From the NCBI RefSeq assembly GCF_021401345.1, contig NZ_JACBGE010000025.1, positions 24,855-88,854 on the forward strand: a stretch of DNA of 64,000 nt. The letters are read 5' to 3'. The stretch is from Hydrogenophaga sp. NFH-34. Its GTDB lineage: Bacteria > Pseudomonadota > Gammaproteobacteria > Burkholderiales > Burkholderiaceae_C. Below, one piece after another: positions 26,431 to 36,813 of this stretch. The translations under genes and the position numbers were made by a program. How positions within the stretch are numbered: position 1 is the first letter of the stretch; each line of letters begins with the position of its first letter. The notes beneath the pieces were generated by a model. It was not told the origin of the DNA. It saw only the letters and a list, made by a program, of their open reading frames with translations, and searched no databases.

Positions 26431-27360
26431 TCAGGCGCGATCGGCCACACGCTCGCCCAGCAGGCCCGAGGGGCGCAGTGTGAGCACCAGAGCCAGCACG
26501 ATGAACGCAAAGATGTCCACATACTGGCTGCCCAGGAAGCCCCCGGTCAGGGCACCGAGATAGCCCGCCCCCAGCGCCTCGATCAGCCCCAGGGCAATGC
26601 CACCGACCACCGCACCGGCGAGGTTGCCAATGCCCCCCATCACCGCCGCGACGAACGCCTTGAGCCCAGGCATGAAACCCATGGCGTGCTGCACCGTGCC
26701 GTAGTTCGACGCCCACATCACACCGGCAATCGCCGCGAGCATGGCGCCGATGATGAAGGTGGCCGAAATCACCACGTCAGGCCGGATGCCCATCAGAGCG
26801 GCCACACGCGGGTTTTCGGCGGTGGCGCGCATGGCCCGGCCCAGACTGGTCTTGTTGACCAGGTACATCAGGGCTGCCAGCGTGATGGCGGTCGTGGCCA
26901 GGATGGTGATCTGCGTCACCGAGATCACGGCCCCTCCGAGGTGGATCGGCTCGCGCGAGAGCATCGATGGATAGGGTTTGGGATTGGGCGCCCAGATGAT
27001 CATGGCCAGCGTCTGCAACAGGAGCGACATGCCGATGGCCGTAATCAGCGGCGCCAACCGCGGTGAATTGCGCAGTGGCCGGTAAGCCAGTTTTTCGATC
27101 GTGAAATTCAGCGCGGCGCAGACCACCATCGCGATCATGGTGGCGACCAGAAGGATCAGCCAGCCGGGCAGACCGGCCCAAGCTTCCGCCATCCAGCCGA
27201 TGAGCGTCCAGCTGGTCAACGCCCCCACCATCAGCACCTCCCCGTGCGCGAAGTTGATGAGGCCAATGATCCCGTAGACCATCGTGTAGCCCAGCGCCAC
27301 CAACGCATACATACTGCCCAGAACCAGACCGTTGATGATCTGCTGCAGCAAGATATCCAT
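26431..27360 (-). CDS. livH: Branched-chain amino-acid type ABC transporter, permease LivH
   Basis: Inner-membrane permease, 309 aa with about eight helices. N-terminus MDILLQQIINGLVLGSMYAL and the LINFAHGEVLM block are LivH signatures. The cytoplasmic loop GRAMRATAENPRVAALMGI carries the residues that contact the ATPases. First gene of the operon as seen here. The periplasmic binding protein gene (livK/livJ) is not adjacent. The 269-bp gap upstream holds the rarA terminator and no gene; the promoter could not be identified. Confidence 0.94.
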   Translation of the reverse strand: MDILLQQIINGLVLGSMYALVALGYTMVYGIIGLINFAHGEVLMVGALTSWTLIGWMAEAWAGLPGWLILLVATMIAMVVCAALNFTIEKLAYRPLRNSPRLAPLITAIGMSLLLQTLAMIIWAPNPKPYPSMLSREPIHLGGAVISVTQITILATTAITLAALMYLVNKTSLGRAMRATAENPRVAALMGIRPDVVISATFIIGAMLAAIAGVMWASNYGTVQHAMGFMPGLKAFVAAVMGGIGNLAGAVVGGIALGLIEALGAGYLGALTGGFLGSQYVDIFAFIVLALVLTLRPSGLLGERVADRA

Positions 27361-27463
27361 GAAGTTTCTCCGTGTTTTTGACAGGCCGGGACGTTACTCG
27401 GCATGCGGTTCGCGGACCATTGTGCGGTCCGGAGCCCCGTGTACAGCCCCGCTTCAACTTAGC

Positions 27464-27507
27464 AAAAAACCCGCCAGGGTCGGACTGCGAACAGGCCGAT
27501 TGGCGGG
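27464..27507 (-). terminator. Probable terminator of the ftsK-lolA-rarA unit
   Basis: On the minus strand CCCGCCA and TGGCGGG form a 7-bp stem around a 24-nt loop that contains a further TCGG/CCGA pairing, followed by TTTTTT. It lies about 120 nt past the rarA stop and upstream of livH. Confidence 0.7.
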
Positions 27508-27629
27508 TTGGCGGGCGGATTTTAGCCAAGCCCCAAGGTGCCCCAGATGGGTGCAAGCCCTTATGCGACGCGGGTTTACCCGCAATTCAGGGGATCTGTG
27601 ATGAGGCCATCAGCCTAACAAGCACGTCA

Positions 27630-28934
27630 TTAGTTTTTTTGATCATTCAGACGCTTAAGCTCCCTAAGCTTATCGCCAATGCGGATTTCCAGCCCCCGAT
27701 CGACCGGCCGGTAGAACGCGGTGGACGGCATTCCGTCGGGCAGGTAGCGTTCTCCGGCCGCAAAACCGCCCTCTTCATCGTGCGCATAGCGGTAGCCCTT
27801 GCCGTAGTCCAGTGCCTTCATCAGTTTCGTCGGTGCGTTGCGCAGATGCATCGGCACCGGCCGGGTGCCGTCCTTCTTGACGAAGGCCTTGGCTTCGTTG
27901 AATGCCTTGTAAACCGCGTTGGATTTGGGGGCCACCGCCAGATAGACCACGCATTCGGCCAGGGCCAATTCCCCTTCGGGGGAACCCAACCGCTCATAGA
28001 CCTCGGCCGCGTCCAGCGCCAGCCGCAAGGCACGCGGATCGGCCAGGCCGATGTCTTCGGCCGCCATACGGATGAAGCGCCGCGCCATGTAGCGCGGGTC
28101 GGCGCCACCGTCGAGCATGCGCACGAACCAGTACAGGGCGGCATCGGGGTCCGAGCCGCGCACGCTTTTGTGCAGCGCGCTGATGGTGTCGTAGAACTGC
28201 TCGCCCCCCTTGTCGTAGCGGCGCATGCGTTCGCCGAGCACGCGCAGCAGCCAGGCATCCGTCACCTCGGCGAGCTTTTCACGGTCTGCCGCCACCGCCA
28301 GGGTTTCGAGCGTGTTCAGAAGGCGGCGTGCATCGCCATCGGCATAGGCGATGAGCCGGTCGCTAGCGGCCGCTTCGATGGCCGGCACCGCGTTGATCGC
28401 CTGCGCGCGGGTCAGCAACTGGCGCAGGTCGTCCTCAGCCAGGGGCTGCAGCACGTAGACCGCAGCCCGCGAGAGCAAGGCGGAATTGACTTCAAACGAA
28501 GGGTTTTCGGTCGTCGCACCGATGAAGGTGAACAGGCCGCTTTCCACGTGGGGCAAAAAGGCGTCCTGCTGGCTTTTGTTGAAGCGGTGCACCTCGTCGA
28601 CAAACACGATGGTGTGCTGGGCCTGCAGACCCTCGCGTGCGCGCTGCGCCAGCTCCACCGCTTCCCGGATCTCCTTGACGCCCCCCAGCACCGCGCTGAT
28701 GGTGATGAACTGGGCATCGAAGGCGTCGGCCATCAGCCGTGCGATGGTGGTTTTGCCCACGCCCGGGGGGCCCCACAGAATGCAACTGTGCGGTTGACCG
28801 GATTCGAACGCGAGCCGCAGCGCCATACCTTCGCCGAGCAGGTGGCGCTGACCGATCACTTCGCCAAGCGATCGCGGCCGCAGGCGCTCGGCCAGCGGGA
28901 CATGCGGGGACACAGGGGCTCGCGCCACGGGCAA
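27630..28934 (-). CDS. rarA: Replication-associated recombination protein A (MgsA/RarA AAA+ ATPase)
   Basis: Homotetrameric AAA+ ATPase related to clamp loaders, acting at stalled replication forks. 434 aa. The N-terminal LAERLRPRSLGEVIGQ is the family opening. Walker A is GPPGVGKTT (about 52-60), Walker B FVDEVHRFNK, sensor 1 GATTENPSFEV, and the Arg finger region LLSRAAVYVL. The tetramerisation domain fills the C-terminal third (DPDAALYWFVRMLDGGADPRYMARR). The ATG at 28934 lies 9 bp after lolA. The lolA-rarA order is standard in proteobacteria. Confidence 0.96.
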   Translation of the reverse strand: MPVARAPVSPHVPLAERLRPRSLGEVIGQRHLLGEGMALRLAFESGQPHSCILWGPPGVGKTTIARLMADAFDAQFITISAVLGGVKEIREAVELAQRAREGLQAQHTIVFVDEVHRFNKSQQDAFLPHVESGLFTFIGATTENPSFEVNSALLSRAAVYVLQPLAEDDLRQLLTRAQAINAVPAIEAAASDRLIAYADGDARRLLNTLETLAVAADREKLAEVTDAWLLRVLGERMRRYDKGGEQFYDTISALHKSVRGSDPDAALYWFVRMLDGGADPRYMARRFIRMAAEDIGLADPRALRLALDAAEVYERLGSPEGELALAECVVYLAVAPKSNAVYKAFNEAKAFVKKDGTRPVPMHLRNAPTKLMKALDYGKGYRYAHDEEGGFAAGERYLPDGMPSTAFYRPVDRGLEIRIGDKLRELKRLNDQKN

Positions 28935-28943
28935 CGGCGGTGT

Positions 28944-29582
28944 TCAGGGGCGGATCACGTCGGCCCCAGCGGGCGGGGTGAAACGAAACTTTTCGGCCTT
29001 GAGCGCGGTATTGGCCTGCCACTGGCTGAAGGTCAGCACCGATTGCTGCCCCAGGCTGTCGGCGATGTCGAGCACCGCGACCTGCCCATCGCGAAAGCCC
29101 ACGCGCACGCGTTCGATCTGGCCATCGCGGGCGCGCGGTCGCGCCTCCAGCCAGTTCATGCCGTCCTGTGCCGGCAGGGACTTGAGATCGAACACCGTTG
29201 ACAGGGTTTTGATGTCGGTGCCGCCGGCAATCAGCGCGGCGGGCGTGCTGCCCAGCACGTCCTGCTGCTTGCGCGCCGTGACCTGGTTCAGATCGACGTC
29301 GTGCAGCCAGAGCGTCTGCCCATCGGCGACGATGGTCTGCTCGAACGGCTTGGTGTACTCAAAGCGGAACCGCTGTGGGCGCAAAAACTCGAACCGTCCG
29401 CTGGACGTCCGGGTCCGCGCGCTTGGCTCGCCCTCGCGTTTGGGCGAAGTGACCACCTGGGTGAAGTTCGCCTGCGCGCTGCGCACGTCGCGCAGAAAGG
29501 CTTCCAGGTCCTGCAGGCCATCGGCCCGCGCGGACAAGCACAGAAAGAAAGTGGTGGCCAGTGCCAGCAAGGGTTTGATCAT
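28944..29582 (-). CDS. lolA: Outer-membrane lipoprotein carrier protein LolA
   Basis: Periplasmic chaperone that takes lipoproteins from LolCDE at the inner membrane to LolB. 212 aa. Signal peptide at residues 1-20 with an ARA-D cleavage site. Family features: SAQANFTQVV, the SSGRFEFLRPQRFRFEYTKPFEQTIVADG block and a WL-H-DVDLNQVT strand forming the beta-barrel half. It starts 79 bp after ftsK and stops 9 bp before rarA, the common ftsK-lolA-rarA operon. Confidence 0.95.
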   Translation of the reverse strand: MIKPLLALATTFFLCLSARADGLQDLEAFLRDVRSAQANFTQVVTSPKREGEPSARTRTSSGRFEFLRPQRFRFEYTKPFEQTIVADGQTLWLHDVDLNQVTARKQQDVLGSTPAALIAGGTDIKTLSTVFDLKSLPAQDGMNWLEARPRARDGQIERVRVGFRDGQVAVLDIADSLGQQSVLTFSQWQANTALKAEKFRFTPPAGADVIRP

Positions 29583-29661
29583 GGGTTTTCCGATTCACGA
29601 AGGCCCGGCAAGTTTCCCGCGCGGGCGGCTGGGCGCGCCGGTAGGCCCGCAGGAACGCCCA

Positions 29662-32010
29662 TCAATCGCCTCGCGAGGCCACCAGAATGTCGCGCTGGCC
29701 ACTGGAGGTCAGCGCGCTCACCAACCCGGCATTCTCCATGTCTTCGAGCAGGCGGGCCGCGCGGTTGTAACCAATCTTGAGCTTGCGCTGCACGTAGGAA
29801 ATGCTGGCCTTGCGGTCTTGCAGCACGATGGCCACCGCCTGGTCGTACAGCGGGTCTTTTTCACCCCCCCCACCGCCTTCGCCCAGCAGGTCACCCCCTT
29901 CGCCGTCACCGCCCACGTCCAACACACCGTCGATGTAATTGGGCTCGCCCCCCTGTTCTTTCAGGTAGGCCACGACGCGATGCACCTCGTCGTCGCTGAC
30001 GAAAGCGCCGTGCACGCGCGTGGGAAAACCCGTGCCCGACGGCAGGTAGAGCATGTCGCCCATGCCCAGCAGCGCTTCGGCACCCATCTGGTCGAGGATG
30101 GTGCGGCTGTCGATCTTGCTGCTGACCTGGAACGACAGGCGGGTCGGGATGTTGGCCTTGATCAGGCCGGTGATCACGTCAACACTGGGCCGTTGCGTGG
30201 CCAGGATGAGGTGAATGCCGGCCGCGCGCGCTTTCTGCGCCAGACGCGCGATCAGTTCCTCGATCTTCTTGCCCACCACCATCATCAGGTCGGCCAGTTC
30301 ATCGATCACCACCACGATGTGCGGCAGCCGCTCCAGCGGTTCGGGCTGCTCGGGCGTGAGGCTGAAGGGGTTGCCGATGATCTCGCCACGCGCATGCGCC
30401 TCGTCGAGCTTGGCGTTGAAACCCGCCAGGTTGCGCACACCCATCTTGCTCATGAGCTTGTAGCGCTTCTCCATCTCGGCCACGCACCAGTTCAGGCCAT
30501 TGGCCGCCTGCTTCATGTCGGTCACCACCGGGCACAGCAGGTGCGGAATGCCTTCGTAGACGCTCAGTTCCAGCATCTTGGGATCGATCAGCAGCAGGCG
30601 CACGTCCTTGGCGTCGGCCTTGTACAGCAGCGACAGGATCATGGCGTTGATGCCGACCGACTTGCCCGAGCCCGTGGTACCCGCCACCAAGCAGTGCGGC
30701 ATCTTGGCCAGGTCGGCCACCACCGGCAGACCGGCGATGTCCTTGCCCAGCCCCATGGTCAGCAGGCTCTTGGCATCGTGATAGACCTGCGAACCGAGGA
30801 TTTCGCTGAGCTTGATGGTCTGCCGCTTGGCGTTGGGCAACTCCAGCGCCATCAGGTTCTTGCCCGGAATCGTCTCGATCACACGGATCGAGACCAGCGA
30901 CAGCGAGCGCGCCAGATCGCGGCTGAGGTTGACGATCTGCGAGCCCTTCACGCCGGTGGCTGGTTCGATTTCGTAGCGCGTGATCACCGGGCCCGGCGCG
31001 GCCGCCACCACGCGCACTTCGACCCCGAAGTCCTTGAGCTTCTTCTCGATCAGTCGGCTGGTCATTTCCAGCGTCTGGGCATCGACCCCGGGCTGGTACA
31101 GGGGAGCACCGTCCAGCAGGTCCACCTGCGGCAGCTTGCTGTCGGGCATTTCCACGAACAGGGGCTTCTGCCGTTCCTTGGCGACCCGTTCGCTCTTGGG
31201 CACCTCGACCAGCGTCGGCTCGATCACCACCGGTATCGGATGGTGTTCTTCGTTCTCCACACGCTCGACCGCCACCACCTCTTCACGGGCACGTGCCGCC
31301 TGTTCGCCGATGCGCTGGTCTTCCACGGCTTCGCGCCGCTCGCGCCGCGCTTCGAACCAGCCGTAGCACCAGGCACCCAGCCCTTCGGCCCAATGCGCCC
31401 ACGAGAAGAGAAACACGCGAGGCAGGCACACCACCAACACGGCCAGCATCAGCACCGCAGAGCCGTTGAAACCCAGCACGTGGGCCGCGATGTCCCCCAG
31501 GGCCATGCCCAACACGCCCCCCGCCGGACCGGGCAGCAAGGCCTCGTACCGGTACAGGCGCTCGTATTCCAGCACCGCGCTGCTCAGCAGCAGGAGCAGC
31601 AGGCACACCCAGAACACCGGGCGCCCTTGCCACCAGCGCAACCATGCTGGCAACGGCGGCGCCGACTCGGCTGGATCGGTGGCGCCCTGCTGCCCGCGAA
31701 TCCACTGGGCCAGGACAGACAGCCAGGCGCGGAGCCCGGCCAGAAACGCCCACCACACCGAAAAACCCAGCAGGTAATAACCGCCATCGGACAGCACGGC
31801 CCCCAGTTGCCCGCCCCAGTTAGCGAGCGCGTCGTGGGTTCCAGTGGTGCTCCAGGCGGGATCGGCCGGGTTGTGGCTCAGCAGCGCCAGCCCCCAGAAC
31901 AGCAGGGCTGCCGCACCGAATACCAGCCCGATTTCCTGGGCAAAGCGGGCCACCCCGGTGGGCTCCTGATGCGCCCGATCACCGTTGAGGGTGTTGATGG
32001 AATAGGTCAT
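29662..32010 (-). CDS. ftsK: DNA translocase FtsK
   Basis: Septum-anchored motor that pumps chromosome DNA at division and activates XerCD at dif. 782 aa from ATG 32010 ([11 protein letters not shown]). An upstream in-frame ATG 14 codons earlier lies in a GC-rich hairpin region. About four or five membrane helices cover residues 25-185. A short charged linker follows, shorter than in E. coli. The motor has beta/alpha domains with Walker [10 protein letters not shown] (about 440-448) and Walker [13 protein letters not shown]. The winged-helix gamma domain at the C-terminus ([19 protein letters not shown]) recognises KOPS sites. It follows a Crp/Fnr gene by 138 bp. Confidence 0.96.
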   Translation of the reverse strand: MTYSINTLNGDRAHQEPTGVARFAQEIGLVFGAAALLFWGLALLSHNPADPAWSTTGTHDALANWGGQLGAVLSDGGYYLLGFSVWWAFLAGLRAWLSVLAQWIRGQQGATDPAESAPPLPAWLRWWQGRPVFWVCLLLLLLSSAVLEYERLYRYEALLPGPAGGVLGMALGDIAAHVLGFNGSAVLMLAVLVVCLPRVFLFSWAHWAEGLGAWCYGWFEARRERREAVEDQRIGEQAARAREEVVAVERVENEEHHPIPVVIEPTLVEVPKSERVAKERQKPLFVEMPDSKLPQVDLLDGAPLYQPGVDAQTLEMTSRLIEKKLKDFGVEVRVVAAAPGPVITRYEIEPATGVKGSQIVNLSRDLARSLSLVSIRVIETIPGKNLMALELPNAKRQTIKLSEILGSQVYHDAKSLLTMGLGKDIAGLPVVADLAKMPHCLVAGTTGSGKSVGINAMILSLLYKADAKDVRLLLIDPKMLELSVYEGIPHLLCPVVTDMKQAANGLNWCVAEMEKRYKLMSKMGVRNLAGFNAKLDEAHARGEIIGNPFSLTPEQPEPLERLPHIVVVIDELADLMMVVGKKIEELIARLAQKARAAGIHLILATQRPSVDVITGLIKANIPTRLSFQVSSKIDSRTILDQMGAEALLGMGDMLYLPSGTGFPTRVHGAFVSDDEVHRVVAYLKEQGGEPNYIDGVLDVGGDGEGGDLLGEGGGGGEKDPLYDQAVAIVLQDRKASISYVQRKLKIGYNRAARLLEDMENAGLVSALTSSGQRDILVASRGD

Positions 32011-32148
32011 GAAACGAACCGTCAGCTTGGACGCCCCCGCATGGGGGCTCAACTCGGTCCGAGCTTACCCCAGACAACCCGTCGATCCCGTTTCAATCCG
32101 CTCAAATCCGCGCACCGTCGCCAGCGCGTTGACAGACCGGCGGCGGCG

Positions 32149-32823
32149 TCAGCCCAGCGAGGTCAGGCGTTCCTTGATGACGGTGCTGCCATCCGCCCCC
32201 AGCTCGATGAAGCCCCGGTCTTCCAGATCTTTCATGACCCGGCTGACCATCTCGCGCGACGCGCCGATCATCTTGGCCACGTCCTGGCGCGACACCCGCT
32301 CCTTGATCACGAGCTGCCCGTCGCGGTCCGGCTGGGCAAATTCGAGCAGCGCACGGGCCACCCGGCCATACACGTCCATCAGGGCCAACGACTCGATCTT
32401 GCGGTCCGCGTGGCGCAGGCGCTGCACCAGCCCCTTCATGATGGCGTAGGCCATGGAGGTGTTTTCCGGCAGGCAGCGGGCAAATTCCACCCGGCCCAGG
32501 ATCAGCACGTCGGTCTGCACCTCGGCCCGCACCGAGGCCGAATGCGGCTGGTTATCGATCAGGCTCATTTCGCCGATGTAATCCCCGGGGCTCATGGTCG
32601 CCAGGATCACCTCGCGTCCGCGGGTATCGGTGGTCACGACGCGCGCCCGACCAGTCAGGACGATCGCCAGGAAGTTGGACTTCTTGCCTTGCTCCACGAT
32701 GACCTCGCCGCGCTTGTACCGGCGCTTGACCACGGCGTCGGCCACAGACTCCGCCTGCGCCTGCGTCAGGGTGGAGAACAGCGGAACGCGGCGGATCAGG
32801 TCGAGATTGGACAGGATGGACAT
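32149..32823 (-). CDS. Crp/Fnr-family transcription regulator
   Basis: Cytosolic dimeric regulator of 224 aa. Cyclic-nucleotide-binding beta-roll at about 15-130 (YKRGEVIVEQGKKSNFLAIVLTG; SPGDYIGEMSLIDNQPHSASV, resembling the phosphate-binding cassette). Long dimer helix about 130-155. C-terminal winged HTH about 160-222 with VSRQDVAKMIGASREMVSRVMKDL. It has only one Cys, so it is not an FNR-type iron-sulfur sensor. It may be Crp-like and bind cAMP or cyclic-di-GMP, but the ligand cannot be decided here. Divergent from trxB. AAGGAA precedes the start. Candidate global regulator. Confidence 0.9.
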   Translation of the reverse strand: MSILSNLDLIRRVPLFSTLTQAQAESVADAVVKRRYKRGEVIVEQGKKSNFLAIVLTGRARVVTTDTRGREVILATMSPGDYIGEMSLIDNQPHSASVRAEVQTDVLILGRVEFARCLPENTSMAYAIMKGLVQRLRHADRKIESLALMDVYGRVARALLEFAQPDRDGQLVIKERVSRQDVAKMIGASREMVSRVMKDLEDRGFIELGADGSTVIKERLTSLG

Positions 32824-32934
32824 GCGTGTATTCCTTCGATGGAGAAGCTGGCGAAACGCGCTTTCTTACAATGGGCCGGATCTGGTTGATGGGCCCGCTC
32901 TACCGGTCCTTCGACGGCAATGCACACACTCTAA

Positions 32935-33912
<978 letters not shown>

Positions 33913-34040
33913 GCCCCCATACGCCTGACACCGTGCTGGCGCAGCCAGCGTGCCAGGCGCACCGCAGCCACGACTGGACACCTGTGGCGGAGAACCGCCG
34001 GCGCTGCCCTGCGGGCGCAATGGCGCCATTGGTCGGGCAG

Positions 34041-34070
34041 CTGGCATCTGGTCTCGCGAGCATCTATAAT
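34041..34070 (+). promoter_or_regulatory. Sigma70 promoter of rpmB-rpmG
   Basis: Consensus -10 TATAAT at 34065-34070 with CTGGCA at 34041-34046, 18-bp spacing. It gives a ribosomal-protein leader of about 120 nt. The rest of the 283-bp gap after trxB shows no gene. Confidence 0.7.
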
Positions 34071-34195
34071 AGTTGGCTTTGCTGCAAAGAGCTCTTTGGG
34101 CCGTGCAATGCAAATACCGGGTTACCGCCACCCTTCTGGCGAGGTGAGGCTCCCACCGCACGGGTGGCAGCCGTTTGAAAAATCGGAGTGTCCTC

Positions 34196-34429
34196 ATGGC
34201 ACGCGTCTGCGACGTCACGGGCAAGAAGCCCATGGTCGGAAACAACGTTTCCCACGCCAACAACAAAACCAAGCGCCGGTTCCTGCCGAACCTGCAATAC
34301 CGCCGTTTCTGGGTCGAAAGCGAAAACCGCTGGGTGCGCCTGCGCGTGTCGAGCGCTGCCCTGCGCCTGATCGACAAGAACGGTATCGAAGCGGTGCTCG
34401 CCGACCTGCGCGCACGCGGCCAAGCTTAA
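34196..34429 (+). CDS. rpmB: 50S ribosomal protein L28
   Basis: Large-subunit ribosomal protein, 77 aa. Opening [23 protein letters not shown] and the [21 protein letters not shown] block are typical L28. The ATG at 34196 follows GGAG at 34185-34188. A TTG seven codons upstream is in frame but has no ribosome-binding site and does not match the family. No zinc-binding cysteine set is present (a single Cys). First gene of rpmB-rpmG, 12 bp before rpmG. Confidence 0.97.
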   Translation: MARVCDVTGKKPMVGNNVSHANNKTKRRFLPNLQYRRFWVESENRWVRLRVSSAALRLIDKNGIEAVLADLRARGQA

Positions 34430-34441
34430 GGAGTCCGGACC

Positions 34442-34612
34442 ATGGCAACCAAAGGCGCACGCGAGAAGATCAAGCTGGAATCCACCGCTGGAACCGGTCA
34501 CTTCTACACCACCACCAAGAACAAGAAGACCACGCCCGAGAAGATGCTGATCAAGAAGTTTGATCCGGTCGCTCGCAAGCACGTGGACTACAAGGAAATC
34601 AAGCTGAAGTGA
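34442..34612 (+). CDS. rpmG: 50S ribosomal protein L33
   Basis: Large-subunit ribosomal protein of 56 aa. [20 protein letters not shown] start, [12 protein letters not shown], and the [19 protein letters not shown] end are diagnostic of L33. It lacks the CxxC pairs, so it is the zinc-free form. A strong AAGGAG overlaps the rpmB stop region, and the pair is surely co-translated. Followed 18 nt later by a terminator. Confidence 0.97.
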   Translation: MATKGAREKIKLESTAGTGHFYTTTKNKKTTPEKMLIKKFDPVARKHVDYKEIKLK

Positions 34613-34630
34613 TTCGGCCTGTGTCCCAAC

Positions 34631-34659
34631 AAAAAAGCCGCTGTCCCAGCGGCTTTTTT
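34631..34659. terminator. Bidirectional terminator between rpmG and the glycosyltransferase gene
   Basis: AAAAAAGCCGCTG-TCC-CAGCGGCTTTTTT, a perfect 13-bp stem with T runs on both strands. It serves rpmBG and the convergent polysaccharide operon. Confidence 0.93.
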
Positions 34660-34672
34660 GTTGCCTGAGGGC

Positions 34673-35494
34673 TCAGACGTCGAGATACTGATCCAGTCCG
34701 ACGGGCGAACGGACCCGTCGTGCAGCCAGAGTTTCAGCCCGGATGCGGCGATTTTTCTCCAGCATCTCCGGCGTGACATACCCCCGGCCGTGGTCGAGGT
34801 GCAGGCAGGTGGTGGAATAGCGGATCTTTCGGGGCTTGAGGCCCAGGTGGCACAAGCGATCACCGAATTCGCAGTCCTCGCCGCCATACTGCATGCGCTC
34901 ATCAAAACCATTGACCGCCAACGCGAACTCCTTGTAGCAGGACGCGTTGTGCCCGTTCCAGGTGCTGCGCGCCGGACTCATCCGGTTGAGCCAGTCGCCC
35001 CAGGCCCCACGGGCGTTGACCTTGAGGGTCTTGAGCGAGCGGCGCAGGCCGTGGGCCGTGAGCCAGGCCAGGTCAAACACCTGCCCGGAGACGATCTCCT
35101 CGCGCCCGATGCGCTCACTCAGCGCCATGGGCAGCTTGACGTACCCCCCCGACAGAAAAGTGCCCCTATCGGCAAAAGCCAGGTGCGTCTCGACAAAGTC
35201 GGGCCGGGGAATGCAGTCGCCATCCGTGAAGATCAGGTACTCGCCTTCGGCCTGGACAATGGCCTTGTTGAGGATGCGGCATTTCTGGAAGCCTTCGTCC
35301 GGCTGCCAGACATGCCGCACCGGAAACGGCAGTTGCGGCCGCAATGCCTCGATGAGCTGACGGGTTTCATCGCGCGAACCATCGTCGGCCACCACCACCT
35401 CAAAACCGCGATGCCGCTGTACCGAGAACCCCCACAGCACTTTCTCGAGCCAACGCGGATGGTTGTAGGTCGTGAAGATGACCGACGTTTTCAT
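34673..35494 (-). CDS. Family 2 glycosyltransferase
   Basis: Cytosolic or membrane-associated nucleotide-sugar transferase of 273 aa, likely for lipopolysaccharide or another surface glycan. GT-A fold: VIFTTYNHPRWLEKVL start, VVVADDGSRDET (about 34-45), and the metal-binding DGD in IFTDGDCIPRPD. The C-terminal galactosyltransferase-like segment has FDERMQYGGEDCEFGDRL with the ED-E catalytic-type acidic group. The ATG at 35494 overlaps the stop of the O-antigen ligase gene (ATGA). Sugar and acceptor unknown. Last gene of the operon. Confidence 0.9.
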   Translation of the reverse strand: MKTSVIFTTYNHPRWLEKVLWGFSVQRHRGFEVVVADDGSRDETRQLIEALRPQLPFPVRHVWQPDEGFQKCRILNKAIVQAEGEYLIFTDGDCIPRPDFVETHLAFADRGTFLSGGYVKLPMALSERIGREEIVSGQVFDLAWLTAHGLRRSLKTLKVNARGAWGDWLNRMSPARSTWNGHNASCYKEFALAVNGFDERMQYGGEDCEFGDRLCHLGLKPRKIRYSTTCLHLDHGRGYVTPEMLEKNRRIRAETLAARRVRSPVGLDQYLDV

Positions 35495-36789
35495 GAAGAG
35501 GTGCCCCGGATGCCCATGCCTGGTCGCGCCAGCAGGATCATGGCGACCGACAGGCTCATCATCACACCATAGTTGTTGGTACCCGTGTTGGTATCGGTGA
35601 TGCTCATCAGCACATGCAGCACACCCAACCCCAGCAGTCCGATGGCCGCGAACCGGTTCCAGCGGCGCGCCACCCAGGCGCTGGCCAGAAAGGCGGCCAT
35701 GAAACTCAGCGTACTCATCAGCCCCAGCACCCCATGGTCCAGCATGCCGTTGAGGTATTCGCTGTGCACGTGGATCTGGCGTTTCATCTCTTCGGAGCCC
35801 ACCTCGTCGGCCCATGCCTGGATGAAAGCGATGCGCTGGGCTCGGCCATAGCCCAGCCAGGGCTGTTCCTGGATGGCACGCACCGCGTGTTGCCAGAACT
35901 GCAAGCGCACACCCACCGACGAATTCACATAGTTGGCATCGCGATCCCCCGCGAGCGTGGCCACCGCTTCATCTACCGCCATGTCCAGGCGCTGCAGGGG
36001 CACTTCCACCACCTTGGGCAGCAGTACGGCCACCACCGAGGACAGCGCCACCACCAGCATCGCCAGCTTGATGGCCGACAGCAGCCTTTGCGACCAGGGA
36101 CGGGCGCTGCAGATCCACGCTCCCCAGAACACCGAAATCACCAGCCAGGGCACCACCAGATACGCCCCTCGCGCGCCCGTGAGCAGCACCGACAGCAGGA
36201 ACAGCGCCGCACTGCCAGCCATCACGCCCAGTTCGCGCCCACTCGCGCCCAGTCGCAGCAAGGCGATCTGCACAAAGGCGAACATGACCAGCCCGCCCGC
36301 CCAGTTGATCCGGTTCGAGGGCGTTTCCACCCCCCAGTAGGCATGGGCACCGCTTACGGCCAGCCCCACCACCGCCGCCGCCAGCAAGGTCCAGCGCAAC
36401 GCGTCGGCATCCACCCCACGGGGTCGCACCGAGCGCACCAGCAGGTACACCGCACAGGCTGACAGCCCTACACGCATCTCGAAATGGCGCGTGCCGATCG
36501 GGTCGTCCCAATAGAGCACACCCGCCAGCTTGCAGGCCACCCCCGCCAGACAGAACCCCAGCCAGACCCGCGCCACCCGCCAAGCCCCCTCATCCCCCGG
36601 CTCGCCATGCGAACGCCAGTCGCGAAGCCAGGCCCAGCCGCCCCAGACCACCAGCATGAGCCAGAGCACGCCACCCATTTTGGTATTGGCTGGCGTGAGC
36701 GCCAGCAACACCAGCACAACCAGCCAGGCGATCAGGCTCACCGGCTGCAACCACCGCCCTTGCTGCAATTGCCCTTCCATGCCTGGCAT
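35491..36789 (-). CDS. O-antigen ligase / Wzy-type polymerase family membrane protein
   Basis: Inner-membrane protein of 432 aa with about eleven or twelve helices and one long periplasmic loop (about 265-355). It belongs to the Wzy_C/WaaL superfamily, which joins or polymerises undecaprenyl-linked glycans. Signature points: SVLLTGARGAYLVVPWLV before the loop, and LGYGRAQRIAFIQ then HVHSEYLNGMLDHGVLGLM after it; the His and Gly spacing is typical of ligases. WaaL and Wzy cannot be separated by sequence alone. It follows phosphomannomutase by 24 bp. A second possible ATG lies three codons in. Confidence 0.85.
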   Translation of the reverse strand: MPGMEGQLQQGRWLQPVSLIAWLVVLVLLALTPANTKMGGVLWLMLVVWGGWAWLRDWRSHGEPGDEGAWRVARVWLGFCLAGVACKLAGVLYWDDPIGTRHFEMRVGLSACAVYLLVRSVRPRGVDADALRWTLLAAAVVGLAVSGAHAYWGVETPSNRINWAGGLVMFAFVQIALLRLGASGRELGVMAGSAALFLLSVLLTGARGAYLVVPWLVISVFWGAWICSARPWSQRLLSAIKLAMLVVALSSVVAVLLPKVVEVPLQRLDMAVDEAVATLAGDRDANYVNSSVGVRLQFWQHAVRAIQEQPWLGYGRAQRIAFIQAWADEVGSEEMKRQIHVHSEYLNGMLDHGVLGLMSTLSFMAAFLASAWVARRWNRFAAIGLLGLGVLHVLMSITDTNTGTNNYGVMMSLSVAMILLARPGMGIRGTSS

Positions 36790-36813
36790 CGACCGCGCAA
36801 CCGGAAACCGCGC

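Noticed and set aside
32127..32160. TTGACA on the plus strand near the Crp/Fnr gene end
   Set aside because: No -10 at a suitable distance and it points into the 3' end of a leftward gene.
28978..32889. Very long antisense open frame over lolA, ftsK and the Crp/Fnr gene
   Set aside because: High GC makes long empty frames opposite real genes common; the product is Gln/His/Arg-rich with no domain, and the other strand encodes well-known proteins.
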